Below, piece after piece: positions 8,982 through 17,976 of a stretch of 64,000 bases of DNA (its first letter is position 1; every line of letters begins with the position of its first letter). A program made the position numbers and the translations under genes. The notes beneath the pieces are model-generated. The model saw only the letters and a program-made list of their open reading frames with translations. It did not search any database and was not told the DNA's origin. Source of the stretch: Rhizobium sp. R634 (GTDB lineage: Bacteria > Pseudomonadota > Alphaproteobacteria > Rhizobiales > Rhizobiaceae); the NCBI RefSeq assembly GCF_002211305.1, contig NZ_LOKW01000023.1:475500-539499 (forward strand). The letters run 5' to 3'.

Positions 8982-10511
8982 TCACGCGGCAGGCAGGCTG
9001 TCGCGCAGCTTCACGCGCAGGATCTTGCCGGATCCTGTTCGCGGTATTTCGTCGACGATGTAGATGCGATCAGGAACCTTGTAGGCAGACAGGCGCTTCT
9101 TGCAGTGGGTAAGGAGGGCTGCCTGATCGAAAGCCTCGGCATCCTTAAGAACGACACAGGCCACCGGAACCTCGCCCAGCATCGTATGCGGCATGCCGAT
9201 GACGGCGCAGTCTATGACGGCTTGATCAAGCAGGATCGTCTCCTCGACCTCGGTTGGCGCGATGTTCTGCCCGCCGCGAATGATTAACTCCTTCAGGCGG
9301 CCGGTGATCGTCAGGAAACCGTTCGCATCGGCCTTGGCGAGATCGCCTGTGCGATACCAGCCATCGACGACGGCTTTCTGGGTCTCCTGTGGTTTGTTGT
9401 GATAGCCCTGCATCAGGTTCGGCCCCTTGCAGATCAGCTCGCCTTCGCTGCCGACCGGAACGTCGAGGCCGGTTTTAGGATCTACCAGCCGGACTGTGAC
9501 GCCGGGAAGCGGCAGGCCGCAGGAACCTGACACGCGCCAGCGGCCGGGCCAGTTCATTGTCACCATCGTGGAAGTCTCGGTAATGCCGTAACCGTCGAGC
9601 AGCGCGACCCCGAAGAATTCCTCGAAGTCGTTGTTCAGCGTGCCGGGAAGGATGGCACCCGCCGACACGCAAAGCCTCACCGACGACAGCAGTTTCTCGC
9701 CGTTTGTTTGGCATGCGGAGAGGAAATAGTGAAAGACGGTCGGCACGCCGGGCATGAACGTGAAGCGTCCCGACCGTAGCAGTTCGGTTGCCTGCGTAGT
9801 CGAGAATTTCTCCATGATGTATTCGCTGGCGCCAAGCGCGATGATGGAGAGGACCGCGATGTTGAGCGCATAGGAATGATAGAGCGGGAGCGTGTTGAGG
9901 ACGACGTCGTTCTCGTCCATCCCCGCGATCGGCGCCCAGCAGGCGGCCGTCACCCACAACATGGATCGTGTCGAGAGAAGCACGCCCTTGGGCTGCCCGG
10001 TCGTTCCCGACGTGTAGACGATATAGGCCGGCCGATCGACATCGCGGTCGTCCTCGAAACCGGACGACTGCGGCCGCTCCACCCCTAAAAATCCGGAGGC
10101 CGGGTCCGCATCGATCACGAGGACAGGCCTGTCTAGCCGCGACAAGACCGCGTCTGCCATCGTCCGTTTCTCCGGCAGGGCAACCAGCACCGCGCATCCG
10201 GCGTCGGTGATACGGTATGCGAGCTCGGCTTCGGTGGAATCAATGCTTATCGGGACGCAGATGCCGCCTGCGCGCACGACGGCGAGGCAGGCGACCACCC
10301 AGTTGACGGAATTCGGCAGGAATATTGCGACGGCCTGCCCCTGCCGAAGTCCACGAGCGACGAGGTGGGAAGCCAGGGCTTCAGTCTCCGCATCGAGCTG
10401 CGGATAGGAAACCGAACGCATCCTGTCCTCGAACGCCATTTTTTCAGGATAAAGGCGCGCATTTCGCCGAAGGATTTCGCCGACGGGCGCGATCAAATCG
10501 TAACGTATCAT
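8982..10511 (-). CDS. AMP-forming acyl-CoA synthetase (class I adenylate-forming)
   Basis: Acid-CoA ligase (509 residues) that adenylates a carboxylic acid with ATP, then transfers it to CoA, releasing AMP and PPi. The phosphate-binding loop is YTSGTTGQPKG. The A5 motif is YGITETST, A7-A8 is GWYRTGDLAKADANGF followed by GRLKELIIRGGQNI, and the C-terminal catalytic lysine lies in PRTGSGKILR. The ATG at 10511 is chosen for the ribosome site GGAGGAGCCAAG; an in-frame upstream ATG lacks one. This is the entry step for the CoA part of the pathway. Overall it resembles FadD/malonyl-CoA synthetase relatives; chain specificity cannot be read. Confidence 0.9.
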   Translation of the reverse strand: MIRYDLIAPVGEILRRNARLYPEKMAFEDRMRSVSYPQLDAETEALASHLVARGLRQGQAVAIFLPNSVNWVVACLAVVRAGGICVPISIDSTEAELAYRITDAGCAVLVALPEKRTMADAVLSRLDRPVLVIDADPASGFLGVERPQSSGFEDDRDVDRPAYIVYTSGTTGQPKGVLLSTRSMLWVTAACWAPIAGMDENDVVLNTLPLYHSYALNIAVLSIIALGASEYIMEKFSTTQATELLRSGRFTFMPGVPTVFHYFLSACQTNGEKLLSSVRLCVSAGAILPGTLNNDFEEFFGVALLDGYGITETSTMVTMNWPGRWRVSGSCGLPLPGVTVRLVDPKTGLDVPVGSEGELICKGPNLMQGYHNKPQETQKAVVDGWYRTGDLAKADANGFLTITGRLKELIIRGGQNIAPTEVEETILLDQAVIDCAVIGMPHTMLGEVPVACVVLKDAEAFDQAALLTHCKKRLSAYKVPDRIYIVDEIPRTGSGKILRVKLRDSLPAA

Positions 10512-10534
10512 CTTGGCTCCTCCCAATCCTCCCG

Positions 10535-11290
10535 TTAGACCATGCAAAAGCCGCCGTTGACACTGATCACCTGGCCCGTCACCCAGGACGATGTCTCCGA
10601 AGCGAGGAAGGTGACCATTGGGGCGATATCGTCGGGCCTGCCGATACGGCGCAACGGGTAGGCCTTGACGATCTTCTCCCGGTTCTTCTCGAGGAATTCC
10701 GGGTCCGAATGGGAGGTCTCGATCAGGCCGAGCGAGACCGTGTTGACGGTGACGTTGTTGCGGCCAAATTCCCGGGCAAGCGACTTGCCGAGCGCGATTG
10801 TACCGCCGCGCGCCGCGGCGGCAAGTGCAAGGTTGGCTTCGCCGATGCGTGAGCTGTCGCCTACGAGATTGATGATGCGGCCGGAGTTCTGCGCGATCAT
10901 CAGCGGCGCCACCTCATGGCAACAATTGATCGCGCCGTAGAGACACACGTCGATCTGCTGCTTCCAGTCTTGCGGGGTCGAGTCAACGAACCGCTGGTAC
11001 TTCACGTAACCGGCATTGTTGACGAGAATGTCGACCGTGCCAAAGTCCGCCGTGACGGCGGCGATCATCGCCTTGACCTGGGCATTGTCGCTGACGTCAG
11101 CCTGGTAGGCTTTCGCCTTTCCGCCGCCCGCCTCGATGGATGTGACAACGGCCTCAGCTTCATCCCTGGAACGGCTGTAGTTCACCGCGACGACGGCGCC
11201 TTCGGCAGCGAGAGCGCGTGCGATATCGCCTCCGACATCCCGGCCACCGCCCGTGACCAACGCCACCTTGCCCTTGAGATTGGTCTCCAT
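10535..11290 (-). CDS. SDR-fold protein lacking the classical catalytic tetrad
   Basis: Classical-SDR-length protein (251 residues) with an intact NAD(P)-binding end: TGGGRDVGGDIA (13-24), D65 in ADVSD, and NNAG (91-94). The catalytic tetrad is replaced throughout. Aligning GRIINLVG and GTIALGKSLAREF to ordinary SDRs puts C116 where Asn is usual, G144 for Ser, A157 for Tyr and R161 for Lys. The fold and C-terminus (GQVISVNGGF) are otherwise well kept, so this is not a decaying gene. It may use other residues, act on CoA thioesters differently, or be a binding partner. A ribosome site (AAGGAGACAATGCA) precedes the ATG. It sits between the ligase and crotonase genes. Confidence 0.85.
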   Translation of the reverse strand: METNLKGKVALVTGGGRDVGGDIARALAAEGAVVAVNYSRSRDEAEAVVTSIEAGGGKAKAYQADVSDNAQVKAMIAAVTADFGTVDILVNNAGYVKYQRFVDSTPQDWKQQIDVCLYGAINCCHEVAPLMIAQNSGRIINLVGDSSRIGEANLALAAAARGGTIALGKSLAREFGRNNVTVNTVSLGLIETSHSDPEFLEKNREKIVKAYPLRRIGRPDDIAPMVTFLASETSSWVTGQVISVNGGFCMV

Positions 11291-11356
11291 TGCATTGTCT
11301 CCTTGATACTTGAATTGCTGCCTTCGCAGCGAATTGGTGAATGAGGCCGAAAACCG

Positions 11357-12124
11357 TTATCGGCCCAGAAACCGCGGCGAGCGCTTCTCGCCGAACGCCT
11401 TGCGTCCTTCGGCGTAGTCGTGACTTGAACTCGCCTTGTCGATCAGTGTTTCCGCCTCGACAAGGTCGAGATCCCCCCGGGCACAGCCGTTGAGGATGAA
11501 CTTGGCACCCCTGATCGTCAGGGGAGCGTTGGATGCCATGGCATTGGCGCGTTCCAGAGCAGCCGCGTGCGCATCCGATGCAAGCTCGTCGATGAAACCG
11601 GTGGCAAGCGCGTCGCGCGCAGTGAATCGACTTGCCGAGTAAAGAATTCGTTTTGCCTCGCTGACGCCGACGAGCGAAAACAGTTTGCGGGTCGCGGAGA
11701 CGCCATAGACGATCGACAGGCGGGCGGCGGGAATGCCGAAGGTGGCACTCTCTTCCGCGATCCGAAAATCGCAGGACATGGCAAGATGAGCAGCACCACC
11801 CAGGCAATAACCGCGCACAACCGCAACCGTGGGCTTGGAGACCTCGTAGATGGCGTCACCCGCCGCATCGACGGCGACCTCGTAGCGTGTGCTTTCCTCC
11901 ACTCCCCCCCGGACCGTCTCGAATTCGCTGATATCAGCGCCGGCAGAAAAATCGCTTCCCGCACCCATCAACAGAATAGCGCGAATATCCGTATCACCGT
12001 CGAACTGACGAAATAGCTCCGCAAGCTCGCACCACATCGAATAGGTCACAGCGTTGCGCTGCATGGGCCGATTCAGTGTGACGGTGGCTATACCGTCGGA
12101 TTTCTCCACCAGAATATCACTCAT
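11357..12124 (-). CDS. Crotonase-fold (enoyl-CoA hydratase/isomerase family) protein, catalytic Glu residues missing
   Basis: Crotonase-superfamily protein of 255 residues. The oxyanion-hole regions are recognisable: SAGADISEF (60-68) and GYCLGG (105-110). The two glutamates of true hydratases are absent; by alignment H113 (AAHLAMSCD) replaces the first and A133 (FGIPAARLS) the second. Other crotonases that do hydrolysis, isomerisation, ring cleavage or decarboxylation also lack one or both, so calling it a hydratase would be unsafe. The start at 12124 (MSDILVEK) is preceded by GGGAAGAGAAGAGC. It is the second gene of the operon, 94 bases after the binding-protein gene. Confidence 0.85.
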   Translation of the reverse strand: MSDILVEKSDGIATVTLNRPMQRNAVTYSMWCELAELFRQFDGDTDIRAILLMGAGSDFSAGADISEFETVRGGVEESTRYEVAVDAAGDAIYEVSKPTVAVVRGYCLGGAAHLAMSCDFRIAEESATFGIPAARLSIVYGVSATRKLFSLVGVSEAKRILYSASRFTARDALATGFIDELASDAHAAALERANAMASNAPLTIRGAKFILNGCARGDLDLVEAETLIDKASSSHDYAEGRKAFGEKRSPRFLGR

Positions 12125-12218
12125 TTCTGCTCTTCTCTTCCCTGCTGACCCCGGACTAGTGGCCCATGCGATCGCGGTGGGAGTGCCCGGCGCAAGAAAG
12201 CCGGGTACTCCATTTCGT

Positions 12219-13430
12219 TCACTTCTTGACCAGAGGGCATTGGCTCTCGGAAAGCGGGCGGAACGCCTTGTCGCCGGGAATGGTCGTGACAAGCTTCAAC
12301 AGGTCCCATTCGCTCTTGGATTCGGCCGGCGTCTTTACCTGGTAAACGTACATGTCATGCACCATCCGGCCGTCCTCGCGGATCTTGCCGCCCTTTGCGA
12401 AGAAGTCGTTGATCGGCGTCTCCTTCATACTAGCCATAACCTTCTTGGTGTCCGTCGTGCCGGCGGCCTTGACGGCCTGCAGGTAGTGCATGGTCGAGGA
12501 GTAGTCTCCTGCGTCGCCCATATGCGGCGGACGACCGACGCGCGCCTCGAACTTCTTGGCGAAAGCCCGGGTCTCGTCGTCGCGATCCCAGTAGAAGGCA
12601 TTCGTCAGGATCATGCCCTGCGCCGTTTCGAGCCCGAGGGAATGGACGTCCGTATCCCAGACAAGCAGGCCGGCAACCGTCTTGCCCGACGAGGCAAGCC
12701 CGAATTCGGCGGCGGATTTGACCGCATTCACGAAGGTCGTACCGGAACCGGCCATAGCGACGACATCGGCAGGCGATGCCTGCGCCTGCAGCATGAAGGC
12801 ACTGTGGTCGGCAGTCTCGATCGGATAGCGGACGGCGCCGGAAACGGTTCCCCCGTTTGCCTTGACGATCTGGGTTGCATCCGCCTCGAGCGCATGGCCG
12901 AAGGCGTAGTCGGCAGTCAGGAAGTACCAGTTCTTCTTGCCTTCCCGGATCAGTTCGTTGGCGGTGCCGTTGGCGAGCGCATAAGTATCATATGAGTAGT
13001 GGATGCTGTTCGGCGTGCAGCCGTCGTTCGTCAGGCGTGACGAACCGGAGCCGTTGACGATGGCGATCTTGTCCTCGTCCTTGGCAACCTGCGTGACAGC
13101 CAGAGCTATGCCCGAATTGATCAGGTTGTTGATCATCGTCACGCCCTGCGAGCCATACCATTCGCGGGCCGTGGCCACCGCCACCTCCGGCTTATTCTGA
13201 TGGTCCGCGACGACGACTTCCAGCGGACGGTCGAGGACCTTGCCACCAAAATCCTCGACCGCCATCTTGACGGCGGCAATCGCCCCCTCGCCGGCCTCGT
13301 GCGAGAACTGGCCGCTAACGTCGGTCAGGACGCCGATCCGGATCGGCCCTGAATCCTGGGCCTGGACCTGTACGCACATAGCGCCGATAGCCCCGGCGCA
13401 AGACAGCAAAATTCGTAGACGTTTCAACAT
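12219..13430 (-). CDS. LIV-type ABC transporter substrate-binding protein
   Basis: Periplasmic binding protein of the branched-chain amino acid/aromatic acid type (Peripla_BP_6), 403 residues. A signal peptide is clear: MLKRLRILLSCAGAIGAMCVQVQA, probably cut before QDSGPIRIGVLTD. Mature landmarks include GVLTDVSGQFSHEAG and the later YDTYALANG and GMILTNAFYW. The ATG at 13430 follows CTGGGAGGATGGA. It heads the minus-strand enzyme operon and is divergent from livGFHM, which encodes the other transporter parts. LIV-type systems in soil bacteria often import aromatic acids, amides and other organic acids; the ligand here is not readable. Confidence 0.9.
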   Translation of the reverse strand: MLKRLRILLSCAGAIGAMCVQVQAQDSGPIRIGVLTDVSGQFSHEAGEGAIAAVKMAVEDFGGKVLDRPLEVVVADHQNKPEVAVATAREWYGSQGVTMINNLINSGIALAVTQVAKDEDKIAIVNGSGSSRLTNDGCTPNSIHYSYDTYALANGTANELIREGKKNWYFLTADYAFGHALEADATQIVKANGGTVSGAVRYPIETADHSAFMLQAQASPADVVAMAGSGTTFVNAVKSAAEFGLASSGKTVAGLLVWDTDVHSLGLETAQGMILTNAFYWDRDDETRAFAKKFEARVGRPPHMGDAGDYSSTMHYLQAVKAAGTTDTKKVMASMKETPINDFFAKGGKIREDGRMVHDMYVYQVKTPAESKSEWDLLKLVTTIPGDKAFRPLSESQCPLVKK

Positions 13431-13581
13431 TCCATCCTCCCAGATCCGGCGCTGCAGCTCCTCCGCGAGCGCCAACAATAAACTTGCTCTATCATACTTA
13501 CTGTAAGCCAGACGCCGATATATGATGCGCCATTGTGGGCTTCGAGGAGTAAGATAGACAGAATTTTCACAGTTGTGCAAG

Positions 13582-13598
13582 CTTGCATTATTAGACTT
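13582..13598 (-). promoter_or_regulatory. 17-bp shared motif (site 1), candidate promoter/operator of the nine-gene operon
   Basis: On the minus strand this reads AAGTCTAATAATGCAAG, identical to 17993-18009 and 15/17 to 23689-23705. It contains an ATAATG that could be a -10 box, with TTTAGA (13609-13614 region) 17 bases upstream as a weak -35. It points toward the binding-protein operon, leaving a leader of about 150 bases. The rest of the 13431-13692 divergent region is AT-rich and holds the GTG start and ribosome site (AGGGAGGA) of livG. Confidence 0.65.
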
Positions 13599-13692
13599 TG
13601 TGTGTTTTTCTAAAACTGCCTTTCGCGAGGAGAGGTGCGTGGCAGTCATCGTCTGACGCCACTGGAGGAAATCGAGCAGATAGGGAGGATCC

Positions 13693-14451
13693 GTGCCGGA
13701 GAACGCACCCATAATCGAGGCGCGCAATTTGACGCGCTCGTTCGGCGGCTTCGTCGCCGTGAACAACGTCGATATCCGGATCTGGCCGGGACAGATCCAC
13801 GCGCTGATCGGCCCCAACGGCGCCGGGAAGAGCACGCTGTTCAACTTGTTGACCAAGTTTCTTTCCCCGAGTTCGGGGCAAATTTTCTTCAAGGGCCGCG
13901 ACATTACTGACATGGCGCCTGCCGACATCGCGCGGCTTGGCCTCGTTCGCTCGTTCCAGATCTCGTCGGTGTTTCCGCACCTGAGCGCGCACGAAAATGT
14001 GCGGGTGGCGCTTCAGGCCCGCGAGCGTGAGACTTTCTCATTCTGGAAGTCCAACCGGTGTCTGAAGCGCTTCGACGAGGAGGCGCTCTCCCTTCTCGAA
14101 AGCGTCGGTCTTGCCGAGAAGGCGCGAACGAAGGCGAGCGAATTGTCCTACGGACGCAAGCGCGCCCTTGAACTGGCAACCACACTCGCGCTGGAACCGG
14201 AAGTTTTGCTGCTCGACGAACCGATGGCCGGCATGGGCACGGAAGACATTGGCAAAACGGCATCGCTGATCCGACGCGTCGGCAAAAGCCGTACCGTACT
14301 GATGGTCGAGCACAACCTCGGCGTCGTCGCGGATCTATCCGACACGATCACGGTGCTCCGCCGTGGTGAGGTGATTGCGGAGGGAACCTATTCAGAGGTT
14401 TCGACCAACGCCGAAGTTCGCAAAGCCTATATGGGAGGCGCCCATGGCTGA
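13693..14451 (+). CDS. livG: LIV-type ABC transporter ATP-binding protein (LivG-like)
   Basis: First ATPase of a branched-chain-type importer (252 residues). Walker A is GPNGAGKST, Walker B LLLDEPMAG, and the H-loop is MVEHNLG. The signature motif is LSYGRKRALELA, the LivG-type form. The GTG at 13693 is used because AGGGAGGA lies just before it. The gene overlaps the next ATPase gene by 8 bases. It forms a cytoplasmic dimer with LivF on the LivH-LivM membrane pair and works with the binding protein encoded divergently. Confidence 0.92.
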   Translation: MPENAPIIEARNLTRSFGGFVAVNNVDIRIWPGQIHALIGPNGAGKSTLFNLLTKFLSPSSGQIFFKGRDITDMAPADIARLGLVRSFQISSVFPHLSAHENVRVALQARERETFSFWKSNRCLKRFDEEALSLLESVGLAEKARTKASELSYGRKRALELATTLALEPEVLLLDEPMAGMGTEDIGKTASLIRRVGKSRTVLMVEHNLGVVADLSDTITVLRRGEVIAEGTYSEVSTNAEVRKAYMGGAHG

Positions 14452-15151
14452 TCCTGCACTCTTGAACGTCAGCAATCTCGAAGCCTGGTATGGCGAGAGT
14501 CATGTTCTGCACGGCGTTAACTTCAATGTCAGAAGAGGCGAAGTCGTCACTCTGATCGGCCGCAATGGTGCCGGCAAGACGACTACGCTGCGAAGCCTGA
14601 TCGGCGTTGTCGGCAAACGGACCGGCGCGAGCACCTATAAGGGCACCGACCTCCTGAAGGTAGCGGCCCACAAAGTCGCTCGTCTTGGCATCGGCTACGT
14701 GCCGGAGGAACGCGGAATCTTCTCGAGATTAAACGTCATCGAAAACCTCATGTTTCCGCCCGCCTGGCAATCGGGCGGTATGAGCGTGGAGGAGATCTAC
14801 ACCCTCTTTCCGAATCTGAAGGGGCGCGACAACACGCCCGGAACGCGTCTTTCAGGCGGCGAGCAGCAGATGCTGGCGATCGGCCGAATTTTGCGCACCG
14901 GAGCCGATTTCATCCTTCTCGACGAACCGACGGAAGGCATTGCCCCCGTGATCATCGAGGAGATCGGCGCCGCGTTGCGCATTCTCAAGGACCGCGGCAT
15001 GACGATCATTCTGGTCGAACAGAATCTGCGCTTCGCAGCATCGGTTGCCGATCGCCACTTCGTGCTCGATCAGGGCAAGGTCGTCGACGAAATCTCCAAT
15101 AGCGCGCTTGACGCCAACATGGACCGGCTCAACCGGTATCTCGGGGTTTGA
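14444..15151 (+). CDS. livF: LIV-type ABC transporter ATP-binding protein (LivF-like)
   Basis: Second ATPase (235 residues). Walker A is GRNGAGKTT, Walker B is FILLDEPTEG, the signature is LSGGEQQMLAIGR and the LivF hallmark YVPEERGIFSRL is present. The start at 14444 (MADPALLNV) lies inside the end of livG and gives the standard N-terminus; an earlier in-frame ATG only shadows livG. Together with livG, livH and livM it makes a complete importer. Confidence 0.92.
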   Translation: MADPALLNVSNLEAWYGESHVLHGVNFNVRRGEVVTLIGRNGAGKTTTLRSLIGVVGKRTGASTYKGTDLLKVAAHKVARLGIGYVPEERGIFSRLNVIENLMFPPAWQSGGMSVEEIYTLFPNLKGRDNTPGTRLSGGEQQMLAIGRILRTGADFILLDEPTEGIAPVIIEEIGAALRILKDRGMTIILVEQNLRFAASVADRHFVLDQGKVVDEISNSALDANMDRLNRYLGV

Positions 15152-15184
15152 CGGTGACACGCTTCATTCAACAGGTAAAATCCG

Positions 15185-16072
15185 ATGACTGATTTTCTCG
15201 GGGTGCCGCTGCCCGTCCTTCTCGGCCAATTGCTGCTTGGCTTGATCAACGGCTCGTTCTACGCGCTATTGAGCCTCGGTCTCGCGATCATTTTCGGCAT
15301 GCTCAACGTGATCAACTTTGCACACGGTGCGTTCTATATGCTTGGCGGCTTCGCTGCCTGGTATCTTTTTTCCCGCCTGGGGCTTGGATATTGGGGGACT
15401 CTGATTGCCGCTCCGATCGTGGTCGGGATTTTCGGCGTCGGCGTCGAACGACTGTTGCTGAAGCGGCTCTATCGGATGGATCACCTCTACAGCCTTCTCC
15501 TCACCTTCGGCATCGCGCTGATGCTGGAAGGGCTGTTCCGCCATGTTTTCGGCGCGGCGGGCAAGCCCTATCCCGTCCCTGCGGCGTTGACCGGCGGCAT
15601 CAATCTCGGCTTCATGTTTCTCCCGATGTATCGCGCATGGGTCATCGTGGTTTCGCTTGTCATCTGCATCCTGACATGGCTTGCCATCGAGCGCACGAAG
15701 CTCGGCGCCTACCTGCGGGCTGCCACCGAGAACCCGGCCCTGGTTCAAGCTTTCGGGATCAACGTGCCCCTGATGCTCACCCTGACCTACGCCTTCTGCG
15801 TCGGCCTTGCCGGCTTTGCGGGCGCCCTTGCAGCGCCGCTTTATCAGGTAAGCCCCGGTATGGGTTCAAGCATCATCATCGTTGTCTTCGCCGTGGTCGT
15901 CATAGGTGGCATGGGATCGATCGGTGGCGCTATCGTGACGGCCCTCGGCCTCGGCATCATCGAGGGCCTCACCAAGACCTTCTATCCCGCAGCATCCTCG
16001 ATCGCGGTCTTCGTGGTCATGGTGCTGGTAATTCTCATCCGGCCGGCAGGCCTGTTTAGTCGCGAGGCGTGA
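15185..16072 (+). CDS. livH: LIV-type ABC transporter permease (LivH-like)
   Basis: Membrane permease of 295 residues with about eight hydrophobic helices. The N-terminus LLLGLINGSFYALLSLGLAI followed by FGMLNVINFAHGAFYMLGG is the usual LivH pattern, and GGMGSIGGAIVTALGLGIIEG is the conserved cytoplasmic coupling region. The ATG at 15185 is 33 bases after livF. The stop overlaps the GTG of livM. Confidence 0.92.
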   Translation: MTDFLGVPLPVLLGQLLLGLINGSFYALLSLGLAIIFGMLNVINFAHGAFYMLGGFAAWYLFSRLGLGYWGTLIAAPIVVGIFGVGVERLLLKRLYRMDHLYSLLLTFGIALMLEGLFRHVFGAAGKPYPVPAALTGGINLGFMFLPMYRAWVIVVSLVICILTWLAIERTKLGAYLRAATENPALVQAFGINVPLMLTLTYAFCVGLAGFAGALAAPLYQVSPGMGSSIIIVVFAVVVIGGMGSIGGAIVTALGLGIIEGLTKTFYPAASSIAVFVVMVLVILIRPAGLFSREA

Positions 16073-17046
16073 CGATGAACGGCACCACTATGTCCAGTCC
16101 CGCTGCCGCACGCGGATTTGCTAGACCAACATGTTTTCTCGTCTTGGTCGCGGTCGCTGCGATCCTGCTTATCGCCCCGCTGGTGACGTATCCGCTATTC
16201 CTGATCAAGATTCTGTGCTTCGTGCTTTTCGCAGCGGCATTCAATCTGGCGCTCGGCTACGCAGGTTTACTCTCCTTTGGCCACGCGGCATTTTTCGGCG
16301 GCGGCGCCTATATCGCGGCTCACGCCGCAAAAGTCTGGCACTTGCCCTTCGAACTGGCCGTGCTTTCCGGAACCGCATTTGCGGCCGTGCTTGGCCTCGT
16401 GTTCGGCGCGCTGTCCATCCGGCGGCACGGGATCTATTTTGCAATGATTACGCTGGCCCTTGCACAACTCGTCTATTTCATGGCCGTGCAGATGCCGTTT
16501 ACCGGCGGAGAGGACGGCATTCAGGCTGTGCCACGCGGCAACCTGCTCGGCATGATCGACTTGCGAAACATCACGGCCATGTACTACACCGTGCTCGGCG
16601 GTACGGTCATCGGCCTCGTGATCATCTGGCGGGCGGTCAATTCGCCCTTCGGCCACACCCTTTCAGCAATCCGCGAAAACGAAACCCGCGTGACTTCGCT
16701 CGGCCTCAAGCCAGATCGTTACAAGCTCATCGCGTTTACCTTGTCTGCTGCGCTGTCGGGCCTTGCCGGGTCGATGAAGGCGATCGCTTTCCAGCTTGCC
16801 TCTTTGGTTGATGTCACCTGGCACATGTCTGGCGAAGTCATTCTGATGACGCTGCTTGGGGGCATGGGAACGCTGATCGGTCCGATCGTGGGTTCGACCC
16901 TGGTCGTGGGCCTGGAGCACTTCTTGTCGACCAGCGGCCTGCCTATCACCTTCATCATCGGCCTGTTTTTCGTGATCTGCGTAATGATGTTCAGGCGTGG
17001 CGTTTTTGGCGAGCTCAAGCTCTTCCTCGAGCGCCGGAGCCAGTGA
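16069..17046 (+). CDS. livM: LIV-type ABC transporter permease (LivM-like)
   Basis: Second permease (325 residues) with about nine membrane helices. The conserved segment NLALGYAGLLSFGHAAFFGGGAY is typical of LivM, and GGMGTLIGPIVGSTLVVGLE is the coupling loop. A GTG at 16069 overlaps the livH stop (GTGA); an ATG at 16075 is the alternative start. It is the last gene of livGFHM, followed by a strong terminator. Confidence 0.92.
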   Translation: MTMNGTTMSSPAAARGFARPTCFLVLVAVAAILLIAPLVTYPLFLIKILCFVLFAAAFNLALGYAGLLSFGHAAFFGGGAYIAAHAAKVWHLPFELAVLSGTAFAAVLGLVFGALSIRRHGIYFAMITLALAQLVYFMAVQMPFTGGEDGIQAVPRGNLLGMIDLRNITAMYYTVLGGTVIGLVIIWRAVNSPFGHTLSAIRENETRVTSLGLKPDRYKLIAFTLSAALSGLAGSMKAIAFQLASLVDVTWHMSGEVILMTLLGGMGTLIGPIVGSTLVVGLEHFLSTSGLPITFIIGLFFVICVMMFRRGVFGELKLFLERRSQ

Positions 17047-17076
17047 TACATGAAGTCTTCTTGTGCAAGTTAAATG

Positions 17077-17106
17077 AAAAAGCCGGAACGATAGTTCCGG
17101 CTTTTT
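17077..17106 (+). terminator. Rho-independent terminator after livM
   Basis: Perfect 13-bp inverted repeat AAAAAGCCGGAAC / GTTCCGGCTTTTT with a GATA loop, ending in a T-run. It lies between livM and the convergent coxG gene and would work in both directions because of the A and T flanks. Confidence 0.92.
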
Positions 17107-17127
17107 GTGCCAGACGTCCGGTTCTTG

Positions 17128-17916
17128 TTATCGAGCTCGGACGCCAAAGAGGTAGCCAATCGCCGCAGCCATTATCAACTGCACGGCGCTTGCCAGATCG
17201 GGAGACATTCGACCGCGGTCATCACCTGCCGGCAGAAGGCTGGGAAGCAGGCCGCCATAGACCGCCCACAACGCAGCCAACACGGACACGAACACCACAA
17301 ACGCTAGGATTGGCATCGAAGGACCCGCGCGCGCGACTGCAACCGCAGGCGACGGCCCGGGACTAAATGCTGCCTCTATCCGCGCGCGATCTCTGGTAAT
17401 GGACCTTTCGTCCTTCTGGGAGACACCTTCGGATTTCGGCGGGGTCAACCTGCCTGGGTCAACAGCCGCGTCCTGCCGCGCCTGGATCTCTTCCGCGAAC
17501 CGTTTGAAGAATTGGCCCGCCATTTGTTTTGCAGTAACATCAATCAGCCTGCCACCAAGCTGCGACAGCTTGCCACCGATCTGTGCATCAACGGTGTAGA
17601 TGAGCACGGTTCCGCTGTCAGCCGGTTCCAGTTTCACGGTCGCGACGCCCTTCGCAAAACCCGCAACGCCGCCCTGCCCCTCACCCGTAATCTTATACCC
17701 GTTAGGCGGATCAAGGTCCGAGAGCGTTACCGCCCCTTGGAAGCGCGCTTTTACCGGACCGACTTTCATAACCGCAATGGCGGTCATTTCCGTGTCCGAA
17801 GACTTTGTCAGTTCCTGACATCCTGGAATGCAACCTCTGAGCACCTCCGCATCGTTGAGCGCGGCCCATACGTCTTCCCTCGTCGCCGGAATTAACTGCT
17901 GGCCTGACATTTCCAT
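17128..17916 (-). CDS. coxG: CoxG-like SRPBCC-domain protein with C-terminal membrane anchor
   Basis: Carbon monoxide dehydrogenase subunit G family (262 residues). Residues 1-145 form the SRPBCC/CoxG domain (MEMSGQQLIPATREDVWAAL, then GCIPGCQEL and GGKLSQLGGRLID). A charged, Pro-rich linker follows, then two hydrophobic segments (PILAFVVFVSVLAALWAVYG and VQLIMAAAIGYLFGV). In CO dehydrogenase systems CoxG recruits the Mo enzyme to the inner face of the membrane. Here it is divergent from coxM, sharing its promoter region, so it likely anchors the hydroxylase encoded next door. The ATG at 17916 follows GAGGAGATGTACGC. Confidence 0.88.
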   Translation of the reverse strand: MEMSGQQLIPATREDVWAALNDAEVLRGCIPGCQELTKSSDTEMTAIAVMKVGPVKARFQGAVTLSDLDPPNGYKITGEGQGGVAGFAKGVATVKLEPADSGTVLIYTVDAQIGGKLSQLGGRLIDVTAKQMAGQFFKRFAEEIQARQDAAVDPGRLTPPKSEGVSQKDERSITRDRARIEAAFSPGPSPAVAVARAGPSMPILAFVVFVSVLAALWAVYGGLLPSLLPAGDDRGRMSPDLASAVQLIMAAAIGYLFGVRAR

Positions 17917-17976
17917 GCGTACATCTCCTCACCTGATAATTGGATGTAGCCGCCTTGGACGGCGAAATCACATTGC

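Noticed and set aside
11357..12124. Calling the crotonase an enoyl-CoA hydratase
   Set aside because: Both catalytic glutamates are replaced (H113, A133).
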